Positions 1 to 6,109 of a stretch of DNA of 8,866 bases are shown here, in pieces (positions within the stretch are counted from its first letter, which is position 1; every line of letters begins with the position of its first letter). Location of the stretch: contig JAFUDD010000162.1 in NCBI GenBank assembly GCA_017459315.1, positions 1 through 8,866 of the forward strand, given 5' to 3'. The translations under genes were made by a program, and so were the position numbers. The stretch comes from Clostridia bacterium (GTDB lineage: Bacteria > Bacillota_A > Clostridia > Christensenellales > CAG-138). The notes under the pieces are model-generated. The model was not told where the DNA came from, searched no databases, and saw only the letters and a list, made by a program, of their open reading frames with translations.

Positions 1-6
1 AATCGA

Positions 7-27
7 GCTATCCGGAGGTCGGATAGC
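7..27 (-). terminator. Hairpin just downstream of the binding-protein stop codon
   Basis: A perfect 8-bp inverted repeat (GCTATCCG / CGGATAGC) with a 5-nt loop lies 14 bp past the TAA of the solute-binding-protein gene in its direction of transcription. This is the position of an intrinsic terminator. The window ends only 6 bases beyond the stem, so a U-tract cannot be confirmed. Confidence 0.45.
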
Positions 28-41
28 CCGCCACCCGTCAA

Positions 42-827
42 TTACTGGGCAACCTTAACCTGATCCAGATTATGGTAGCCGTTGGAATCCATTACAAAGC
101 CTTCCACTTTCTTGTTGGCGCCAACGTTGATGGCGCTGTAGAACACGGGGATATTGTTGTTAATCTCAGCCAGCATAATGGCGATGTCTTTGTACAGATC
201 TTTACGTGCGGACTCGTCTGTGTTGGAACGAGCTTCTTCAATCAGAGCGTCAAGATCCGGATCCGCGATGAAACTGCGGTTGCCAGCAGCACCCTGCTGC
301 GTCGAATGCTCAAGGGAGTAGTAGGTGTAGTCTGCGTCTCCGCTGGAAGTCGTCCATCCGAAATATGCCATATCATGTTCACCTGCGGTAGTTCTGGAAA
401 TGTAGCTACCGAACTCGAGAACTTCTACGCTGCACTGCACACCGATGTCGAGCAGCATAGCCTGAATTGCTTGGCACATCTCAATACGGGACTGATTGTC
501 ATTGACCCAGAGCGTAGTGGAGAAACCATCGGGATAACCGGCCTCGGCAAGCAGTTCCTTCGCCTTTTCAGGGTTGTACTCTGGAACACCGGTAGAGTAG
601 TAGCCGAAAACTGCCGGAGCGATGATCGCGTCGGCGGGCTGGCCACTGCCTGCGTTGATAGTGTCGATGATGGTCTGGCGGTCGATTGCCATGGCCAGAG
701 CCTCACGAACGAGCGGGTTATTGAACGGTTCTTTGTTCATATTCATGGAAACATACCAGCAGGTGAGAGACGGAATTTCATAAACCATCAGCTTATCATT
801 GTCATTGAATTTCGCAGCGGTTTCCAC
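42..827 (-). CDS. 5'-truncated ABC transporter substrate-binding protein, family 5 (C-terminal half)
   Basis: The 261 residues match the C-terminal half of SBP_bac_5 proteins (peptide/nickel/oligosaccharide ABC transporter binding proteins). The recognisable stretches are NMNKEPFNNPLVREALAMAI (about residues 29-48), the PEYNPEKAKELLAEAGYPDG block (about 82-101), and a late segment of the type Y-FGWTTSSGDADYT. Family members are normally about 500-600 residues with a lipoprotein leader, so roughly half is missing. The frame begins at a GTG (827-825) with no Shine-Dalgarno sequence, and an in-frame TAG lies only two codons further upstream, inside the repeat segment. The start is therefore an artefact of truncation, not a real initiation site. 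The product, if made, would have no export signal and no complete ligand-binding fold. It reads in the same direction as the five-gene hydrolase operon, but the repeat junction separates them. The ligand cannot be told from the sequence. Confidence 0.85.
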   Translation of the reverse strand: METAAKFNDNDKLMVYEIPSLTCWYVSMNMNKEPFNNPLVREALAMAIDRQTIIDTINAGSGQPADAIIAPAVFGYYSTGVPEYNPEKAKELLAEAGYPDGFSTTLWVNDNQSRIEMCQAIQAMLLDIGVQCSVEVLEFGSYISRTTAGEHDMAYFGWTTSSGDADYTYYSLEHSTQQGAAGNRSFIADPDLDALIEEARSNTDESARKDLYKDIAIMLAEINNNIPVFYSAINVGANKKVEGFVMDSNGYHNLDQVKVAQ

Positions 828-860
828 GAATCTCTACAAAACTCTACAAATCTCTACGAA
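827..860. repeat. CTAC repeat cluster 1 (10-bp period) at the truncation point
   Basis: CTAC occurs at 834, 844 and 854, exactly one every 10 bp, within units of the type TCTCTACAAA. The 14-mer CGAATCTCTACAAA at 827-840 recurs at 900-913, and the 16-mer CTCTACAAATCTCTAC at 842-857 recurs at 905-920. The first repeat starts exactly where the binding-protein reading frame is lost. A 10-bp period places all copies on one face of the helix, as in arrays bound by a recombinase, transposase or repressor; that role is inferred. Confidence 0.8.
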
Positions 861-896
861 AGACTATGCCCATTGAGATGCAGTTTAGCGAAAAAC

Positions 897-930
897 CTAC
901 GAATCTCTACAAATCTCTACAAAATCCTAC
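897..930. repeat. CTAC repeat cluster 2 (10-bp period)
   Basis: CTAC occurs at 897, 907, 917 and 927 with an exact 10-bp period. This is a second copy of the cluster at 827-860, sharing the 14-bp and 16-bp direct repeats noted there. A non-repetitive spacer of about 35 bp separates the two clusters. No gene overlaps this segment convincingly. Confidence 0.8.
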
Positions 931-973
931 GCCATTTTGGCGTAAGTTTTGGCGTAAAGTATGAATAAAGTAT
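928..973. repeat. Palindrome plus short direct repeats
   Basis: TACGCCA (928-934) and TGGCGTA (938-944) form a 7-bp inverted repeat around TTT. The right arm is part of an 11-mer, TTTTGGCGTAA, repeated at 935-945 and 947-957 with a 12-bp period. The 8-mer TAAAGTAT then occurs at 955-962 and 966-973, 11 bp apart. The palindrome followed by spaced direct repeats resembles the core and arm sites used by tyrosine recombinases, but this is pattern similarity only. Confidence 0.6.
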
Positions 974-1017
974 CGCTATCGACAAATGAACAGTTCGCAG
1001 CTTGGTCGAAGCTTTTG

Positions 1018-2505
1018 TTATTCCTGTCCGAGTAAATACACGGTGTTTGTCGTAAGGGATGTGACGCCGCCTTGGATCTGCTTTTGCAGCTCCTCCGCGC
1101 CGTCGATCGTCCATATATTGATCAGAATCCCGCGGTGGCGGAACGCGGCGACGCCCTCCGGCGTGAAGCTCTTGCTCGGGCTGTACGCGCCGCCGAAATC
1201 GGCGGTGTTCGTATAATAGGAGCGCAAATACTGCTTCGGCTCCGAGACGCCGACATTTGCAAGCAGCGACGCCGGGACCTCCGGCAGCGCGTGTCGGCTT
1301 CGAGCGATCTGCTCCGTGGAAAAGCCGATGATCTGAATCCGATCCAGCAGGTCCCGTTCCTCGACGAGTGAGCGAATCAGCACAGCGCAGTCCGGGTTGT
1401 CCGTCTTGATTTCAATCACCAGTTGTATATCGTTCCCCTTCATTTCGTCCAGGAACTCATCAAGGAACGCAAAGCGCGCGTCCGTATATTCGCCTACGGG
1501 CTTGAGCCGCAGCGCCTTCAGCTCGTCGCGCGTCAATTCCTCCACATTTGCATCGGTTCCGTCCGCCGTATACGCGCCGGTCGAAGCGTTATGGGAAATG
1601 ACCAAGTGGCAGTCCTTTGTCACATACACATCACATTCCACGGCGTCAGCACCCGCCTTAACGGCTTCTCGGAAGGATTCGAGCGTATTCTCCGGCGCTC
1701 GCGAGGAGATCCCGCGGTGCGCGACCGAGAACGTCCTCCGGGGCGTTACCTCCTCCGGTGCGGTCTCGGTATACAGCCGATATGCCTCCTTTGCGTCCCG
1801 GACGACGACCTGATCCGCGCCGACATCAAGCGCCATTTTTACTGCCGTTTCCGTGTCCGTATCGGGCGTAAGCACGACGGCGATCCACCGCATCTGCAGA
1901 TATTCCGCCTCCGCGCGGGTGATCTCGGAAATCGCGACGAAATCCCCGCCCGCGGCATGGACCGTCCCGGCGCAGCGCTCCGTCACGCGATCCAAAAGCA
2001 ACCCCTTCTGCACGCCCGTCAAATGAAAGCTCTGCAAAACCGACGCGTCCTTTGCCGCAATCAGAAAATCGGTGTTCCGGTTTTTCTTCGCAAAGGTCTC
2101 CAACGCCTGCGCCGCCTCCATATTCGGAAGCTCGAAAATCGGGATTACGGCGCCGTAGCATTGCCGGAACGCTTCCGAAACATGTATCAACCCGTCCTCC
2201 GCCTCAAAGAAGCCGGGCTCCGCTGCGGACAACCGGAACCACGCCGCCTGCGGCGCATCCACGGCGATCTGCGCCAGATCCTGCTTTGTGCGCACCGAAA
2301 GCACCACCGTTGGCGGCGCGGATAAAGCCGTCTGCGGTTCCGCAACAATGCGGATCGGGTCCGGCTCCGCCCGGTACGAGCCCTCGGTCGGCTCTGCGGT
2401 TTCCATAGGCAGGGCCGCGGGCAAATCCGGTTCGGAGACGCAGCCCGCCGACAAAAGAAGGAAGGCAAGGAGCCATCCAAGTATACGACCGTATATTTTT
2501 CTCAC
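1018..2505 (-). CDS. Lipoprotein glycerophosphodiester phosphodiesterase with an N-terminal extension
   Basis: This is predicted to hydrolyse glycerophosphodiesters to sn-glycerol 3-phosphate and an alcohol at the outer face of the membrane. GTG at 2505 is the chosen start: AAGGGG lies 9 nt upstream (complement of 2515-2520), and it gives a 495-residue protein with a short basic start, a hydrophobic stretch and a lipobox-like LLSAGC with the lipidated Cys at 22. The longer frame upstream overlaps the preceding gene and has no leader. The GDPD TIM-barrel fills about residues 258-495: His263-Arg264 in AHRG, Glu290 and Asp292 in ECD, His305 in ISHN, and Glu365/Lys367 in VIEIK. The usual HD at the second histidine is HN here. 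Residues about 65-245 form an extra domain without catalytic residues; its end (VVLTPDTDTETAV...GADQVVV) resembles the last strand and helix of a GDPD barrel, so it may be a degenerate duplicate. It is the last gene of the operon, 23 bp after the phosphatase gene. No clear terminator follows. Confidence 0.85.
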   Translation of the reverse strand: MRKIYGRILGWLLAFLLLSAGCVSEPDLPAALPMETAEPTEGSYRAEPDPIRIVAEPQTALSAPPTVVLSVRTKQDLAQIAVDAPQAAWFRLSAAEPGFFEAEDGLIHVSEAFRQCYGAVIPIFELPNMEAAQALETFAKKNRNTDFLIAAKDASVLQSFHLTGVQKGLLLDRVTERCAGTVHAAGGDFVAISEITRAEAEYLQMRWIAVVLTPDTDTETAVKMALDVGADQVVVRDAKEAYRLYTETAPEEVTPRRTFSVAHRGISSRAPENTLESFREAVKAGADAVECDVYVTKDCHLVISHNASTGAYTADGTDANVEELTRDELKALRLKPVGEYTDARFAFLDEFLDEMKGNDIQLVIEIKTDNPDCAVLIRSLVEERDLLDRIQIIGFSTEQIARSRHALPEVPASLLANVGVSEPKQYLRSYYTNTADFGGAYSPSKSFTPEGVAAFRHRGILINIWTIDGAEELQKQIQGGVTSLTTNTVYLLGQE

Positions 2506-2514
2506 GGCAATTTT

Positions 2515-2520
2515 CCCCTT
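2515..2520 (-). promoter_or_regulatory. Ribosome binding site deciding the GTG start at 2505
   Basis: AAGGGG on the minus strand sits 9 nt before GTG at 2505-2503 and within the 23-bp gap after the preceding stop codon. It supports GTG initiation right before the lipoprotein leader rather than the longer frame reaching 2676. Confidence 0.65.
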
Positions 2521-2528
2521 AAAGCAGC

Positions 2529-3785
2529 TTACGGCTCCAACAGGATCGCGCGGATGCTCTCGATCTGCGCCTCGGTTATCTCGCACTCCGTCATAAGATA
2601 GTTGGCGACCGCATCCTTGAGCAAGCCGGAGTCCGTTCCGTAGGCGGACAGCATCACCTCGTTCATTCGCTGCCATACTGCCATTTCATGGTGCGTTCCC
2701 AGAGGTACGCCGTCGCCGGAATAGTTCCAATCCTTTGCCCGGTTCATGCTGCCGACGCTCGAAAAGGCGGAAAGCTCATAATCCTTCGTTATATCCGTAA
2801 AATCCACGCCGAGCAGTCCCAGAATCAGATACGCGAGCGTTCCGGTTCGATCCTGTCCGACGAGGCAGTGAAAATAGATCGGATAGTTCTGCTCGTCGGC
2901 GAGCAGCGTGAAGATCGCGTGGAACGCCGGGAACGAGCGCTCATCCGAAAACACGGATTCGGGATAGGTCGATTCCGGGAAGATGGACGTATACCCCTTA
3001 TAGGTAACGCGCAAATACGCGCAGCCTGCAAGCGCCGCCTCCTCCTGCCCGCCGTAGTCGGTGTCGTCGCGCAGATCGATCTCGGTTTTGAAGCCGATCT
3101 TGTCGAGCACCGCGCGGCCGTAGTCGTTCAGCCGCTCGCTGACATAGGCGGTTTCCGACTTCGGATACAGCAGCATCGCGCCGCGGAACAGCTTATCGAA
3201 GCGCGTCGTTTTCTCATCGACCGTCCGATACCCGCCGAGATCGCGCACGTTCCGCACCCCGCGGGCGTCGATCCGCTCCCGCGCGCGGATCAGTCGCGGC
3301 GCATCGTCGGTCACAAAGCTTCCGATCGGGGAAGCGACGCCCTCCGCGTCCGTCACCTGCCAGTAATAGGTCGTGTTCGGATAGAGCGTGCCGGGCGAGT
3401 ACCGATCCCGCTCGGTCGTAACCGCTTCGGCGTCGGACAGATCGGGCGTCGTGCCGAACGAAAGCGTATACGGCGCCGCGCCGCCCTCCCAGCGCATCTG
3501 CAGGACCTGTCCGTCGTGCGCCTCGTAGGTCGCCTTGTAGCAGTTTTCCTCCAGGTACGCAAGGCTCTCGGCAAAATCCATGTTCCAGTAGGTCGTAATG
3601 ACCTCGTCGTTCAGATTCTGTATCCCGCCCTCGTGCTCGGAGAGCAAACGAATCTGCGGCGCGTCCGTCGGGATCGCCGTATCCGCAGCCAAAGGCGCGG
3701 CACTCTGTCCGCCGCCCTGACAGGCAAGCAGCAAAACCGCCGCAAGCAAAACCGCCGCAAGCAAAAGCGCAAGTATCCGCTTCAT
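2529..3785 (-). CDS. Lipoprotein with Fn3-like domain and tyrosine-phosphatase-family (Y_phosphatase3) domain
   Basis: The 418-residue product starts at ATG 3785, preceded by AAGGAAGGGG. The frame is open further upstream but that part runs into the previous gene. The leader MKRILALLLAAVLLAAVLLLAC has a lipobox with Cys22. Residues about 100-160 resemble a fibronectin type III domain (APYTLSFGTTPDLSDA, then YPNTTYYWQVTDAEG). The rest matches secreted tyrosine/lipid phosphatases of the Y_phosphatase3 type: RNVRDLGGYRT near 178-188 and the P-loop HCLVGQDRTG at 306-315, with nucleophile Cys307, Arg313 and Asp312. The position before DRTG, often Lys in this family, is Gln311. It should hydrolyse phosphomonoesters outside the cell by a Cys-phosphate intermediate; the substrate (protein, phosphoinositide or sugar phosphate) is unknown. 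It lies between the CE15-like gene (11-bp gap) and the phosphodiesterase gene, so it could remove phosphate next to the phosphodiesterase; that is inference. Confidence 0.85.
   Translation of the reverse strand: MKRILALLLAAVLLAAVLLLACQGGGQSAAPLAADTAIPTDAPQIRLLSEHEGGIQNLNDEVITTYWNMDFAESLAYLEENCYKATYEAHDGQVLQMRWEGGAAPYTLSFGTTPDLSDAEAVTTERDRYSPGTLYPNTTYYWQVTDAEGVASPIGSFVTDDAPRLIRARERIDARGVRNVRDLGGYRTVDEKTTRFDKLFRGAMLLYPKSETAYVSERLNDYGRAVLDKIGFKTEIDLRDDTDYGGQEEAALAGCAYLRVTYKGYTSIFPESTYPESVFSDERSFPAFHAIFTLLADEQNYPIYFHCLVGQDRTGTLAYLILGLLGVDFTDITKDYELSAFSSVGSMNRAKDWNYSGDGVPLGTHHEMAVWQRMNEVMLSAYGTDSGLLKDAVANYLMTECEITEAQIESIRAILLEP
3732..3761. repeat. Perfect 15-bp tandem duplication inside a signal peptide
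   Basis: CAAAACCGCCGCAAG occurs twice in tandem (3732-3746 and 3747-3761), with a partial third copy to about 3772. On the coding strand it encodes repeated LLAAV in the hydrophobic core of the phosphatase lipoprotein leader. A 15-bp unit keeps the reading frame, so copy-number change would lengthen or shorten the leader by five residues. Confidence 0.85.
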
Positions 3786-3796
3786 AGTCCCCTTCC

Positions 3797-5026
3797 TTAT
3801 TTCACATACGTTTCCATATAGCTTAAAATTGCGTCCCAATCGCTGTCGGCGAACTTATGGCCGCCCGAATGGACGATCACGCCGACAGAATCGCTGACGA
3901 TCGGCGTATCGAACGGCACGTCGTAATAGCTGCCGTCGGGAATGACCTCCCTGCCGTAGCCGTCGCGCCAGACGACCTTGGCAAATTGCAGGGCGTCGTA
4001 CATCGAGACCGGGTCGGACGCGAGGTCGTTCTCCCCGATGCAGACGAACAGCCGCCGCCCCGCCGCAAGCGCGAACAGCATATGCATATCGACGGGCAGC
4101 TCGTTGTCGCGATTCTCATAGGTCAGATACGCAGGCGTGTACCAGTGGTTCGAGGTGCCGTCCGTCGTGATACGCCCCATGACCGGGCTCCGTAACAGCC
4201 CGCCGCCGCACGAGCCCGTGACAAGCGCAATCCGCTCGTCGCACGCGCCCGCCCACAGCGACACGCGCGCAAGGCGCGAATGCCCGACCGACGCGATCCG
4301 GTTCCTGTCCACCTCGGGCAGCGTTTCGAGATAATCGATCCCGCGGCTGATCCCGAACGCCCACGCCGAAAATGCGGAAAGGCTCTCGTCGTCGAACAGG
4401 CGCAGCACGCCGTCGCGATAGGCCGCGGTGTCGTCTGCCGCCCAATCGGTATAGCCCATCGTCGCCACGCCGAAGCCGCGGTCGAGGATCGTCTCAAACG
4501 GCCATTCACTGTTTTCGAGCGCCGCCGCGTTGCCGGAGAAGTTCTCCCCGATCACGAACGGCACATTGCTTGCGCCCTTTGGCAGCAGCACCAGCATTTC
4601 GGTTGAAAAGCTCCCCTTGTCGTTCGAGACCGTGATACGGACGGTACGCTGCTCCGCCTTGCCGCCGTAAACGTCATGGCGCTCAAGCTCCTCAAACGCG
4701 GTATCGAAGCCCTCGGTCGGCGTTTTGCCGTACATCGTTTGCTCGTACAGTGTCAGCATCGCGTCGCGGTCGGCGGGATCGACGGGCAGCGTCGACAAGC
4801 CCGGATAGCTCCGATCGACGTTCAGCGTCAGGGATTTATACCAGTCGGGCAGCTCGAAGCCGCCGTAGGACATCATCGCCATCGTACCGTTGACCGTCAG
4901 CGAGTCGCCTACGAACGCGCGAATCGTAATCAGCGAAAACGCGACGAACACGACCACGATCGAGACAAGGACGATCAGCACGATCGCCCACCACGGCAAA
5001 CGCTTTTTCTTTTGCTTCTTTTCCAT
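3797..5026 (-). CDS. Membrane-anchored CE15-like alpha/beta hydrolase (glucuronoyl-esterase-related)
   Basis: The 409-residue product starts at ATG 5026, with AAGGGAG upstream in the 12-bp gap after the previous gene. A Lys/Arg-rich start (KKQKKKR) and one hydrophobic helix at about 12-36 predict a membrane anchor with the catalytic domain outside; there is no lipobox. The hydrolase carries features of CE15 glucuronoyl esterases, which cleave esters between glucuronic acid side chains of xylan and alcohols such as lignin: nucleophile Ser250 in GHSRLA followed by LWAGACDERIALV, a GSCGGG turn at 271-276, GENDLASDP around 331-339 as a likely acid-containing region, and His390 in SGGH. The family signature is usually GxSRxGK; here the GK pair reads AR (252-254 region). 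Substrate may therefore differ from classic CE15 enzymes. Length agrees with bacterial CE15 proteins. It is the third gene of the operon, between an acetylesterase-like gene and the phosphatase gene. Confidence 0.75.
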   Translation of the reverse strand: MEKKQKKKRLPWWAIVLIVLVSIVVVFVAFSLITIRAFVGDSLTVNGTMAMMSYGGFELPDWYKSLTLNVDRSYPGLSTLPVDPADRDAMLTLYEQTMYGKTPTEGFDTAFEELERHDVYGGKAEQRTVRITVSNDKGSFSTEMLVLLPKGASNVPFVIGENFSGNAAALENSEWPFETILDRGFGVATMGYTDWAADDTAAYRDGVLRLFDDESLSAFSAWAFGISRGIDYLETLPEVDRNRIASVGHSRLARVSLWAGACDERIALVTGSCGGGLLRSPVMGRITTDGTSNHWYTPAYLTYENRDNELPVDMHMLFALAAGRRLFVCIGENDLASDPVSMYDALQFAKVVWRDGYGREVIPDGSYYDVPFDTPIVSDSVGVIVHSGGHKFADSDWDAILSYMETYVK

Positions 5027-5038
5027 ATGCCTGCTCCC

Positions 5039-6094
5039 TTATTTCAAATTCTCTGTCCAGAACGCGATCGCCTCGTCGAGCCAGCCCTCGGCCTCGGTTC
5101 CCGGCGCGAGACCCAAACCGTGCCGCCCGCCCTGATAGTAACGCGTGAGATGCGGCACGCCGTTTTCCGCGAGCACGGTGTCCATTTGATCGACCTGCGG
5201 CTTCAGGCTGTCCTCCTCAAAGATCCACATATAGGTCGGCGGGAAGCTGCTGTCTACGTGTCGATCGACGCACAGGCTGTCGATCAGTGCTTCGTCGGCG
5301 TCCGCCGGCAGCAGGACTGAGTCCGAGCGGGAGGAAAGGCTGATCAACGGATAGCAAAGAATCGCCGCCGCGGGCTTGCTCTTGCCGTACTTTTGGAAGC
5401 CGATCTCCGGCGTGGACCAGCAGCCGACCAAATGTGCGCCGGCCGAGGAGCCGATCACCGCGTAATTCTCCGTCGAAACCTGCCAGTATTCGCTGTTCTG
5501 TTCGATAATATCGAGCGCAAGGTTGACGTCGTCGAGCGGCGTAGGATGCGCCATCTTGATCGAATACTGCAGAATAAAGGCGTTGTAGCCAAGCTCCTTG
5601 ATCCGCGCTGCGTAGGCGTAGCCCTCGTTGCCGTACGCGGAGCAGGCCTCATACCCGCCGCCCGGACAGACGAGCACGAACGGCTTGTTTTCCCCGACGA
5701 GCACCGGCGTCAGCGAAACCTGACTGCCGTTTTCGTTGGCGCGCACCTGAAAGGTCGTGTAATCGTCCGTTTCCGTCATCGTCGGGCAGGTGTAGATCGT
5801 GTACGCCGCCGTCCATTCGCCGTACTGCACCGCGACCTTCTTTTCCCCGTAGGGCATGAAGCGCGGCTTTTCAATCGTGTATTCCGATACGGGGATCGTC
5901 TTTGTCGTCCCGTCGGCAAGCGTCGCCGTAACGACCAAACCGGTGGGATCGATCTCCTGTCCGGACACGTACCAGTATTTGGCGTTCGACGCGTCGACCG
6001 TGATCCCCGTCACTGCCGCTTCTTCCTTGGCGGCGCACGCGGTCAACAGCAGCAATGCTGCAAGCAGCAGAACCCAAATCATCGACTTTTTCAT
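5039..6094 (-). CDS. Lipoprotein with Ig-like (Big_3-type) domain and acetylesterase-type alpha/beta hydrolase
   Basis: The 351-residue product starts at ATG 6094 behind AGGGAGGAG, 15 bp after the previous stop. The leader ends in lipobox LTAC with Cys20. Residues about 28-102 look like a bacterial Ig-like domain of the group-3 type (GLVVTATLADGTTKTIPVSE is characteristic), probably a spacer or binding module. The hydrolase from about 125 to 351 resembles acetyl-xylan/feruloyl esterases of the BD-FAE or acetylesterase group: oxyanion loop CPGGGYE at 143-149, nucleophile Ser217 in GSSAGAHL, a likely acid in the IFEEDSLKP region, and His325 in GRHG. It is expected to remove acetyl or aromatic acyl esters from a polysaccharide at the cell surface. 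Neighbours on both sides are also predicted esterases, which supports a shared polymer substrate. The exact acyl group cannot be told from the sequence. Confidence 0.8.
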   Translation of the reverse strand: MKKSMIWVLLLAALLLLTACAAKEEAAVTGITVDASNAKYWYVSGQEIDPTGLVVTATLADGTTKTIPVSEYTIEKPRFMPYGEKKVAVQYGEWTAAYTIYTCPTMTETDDYTTFQVRANENGSQVSLTPVLVGENKPFVLVCPGGGYEACSAYGNEGYAYAARIKELGYNAFILQYSIKMAHPTPLDDVNLALDIIEQNSEYWQVSTENYAVIGSSAGAHLVGCWSTPEIGFQKYGKSKPAAAILCYPLISLSSRSDSVLLPADADEALIDSLCVDRHVDSSFPPTYMWIFEEDSLKPQVDQMDTVLAENGVPHLTRYYQGGRHGLGLAPGTEAEGWLDEAIAFWTENLK

Positions 6095-6109
6095 TTTGAT
6101 TCTCCTCCC

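Noticed and set aside
827..930. CRISPR array
   Set aside because: The units are about 10 bp, directly adjoining and without unique spacers of 30 bp or more, and there are no cas genes.
72..968. Plus-strand open frame of 298 codons across the binding-protein fragment and the repeats
   Set aside because: It is antisense to a recognisable SBP_bac_5 protein and continues through repeats (LYERLCP...). It has no domain.
1000..1016. Hairpin AGCTT/AAGCT as the operon terminator
   Set aside because: Only a 5-bp stem with no U-tract in the operon's direction; too weak to annotate.
2688..3821. Plus-strand open frame of 377 codons opposite the phosphatase gene
   Set aside because: Arg-rich shadow of the phosphatase gene, with no domain.
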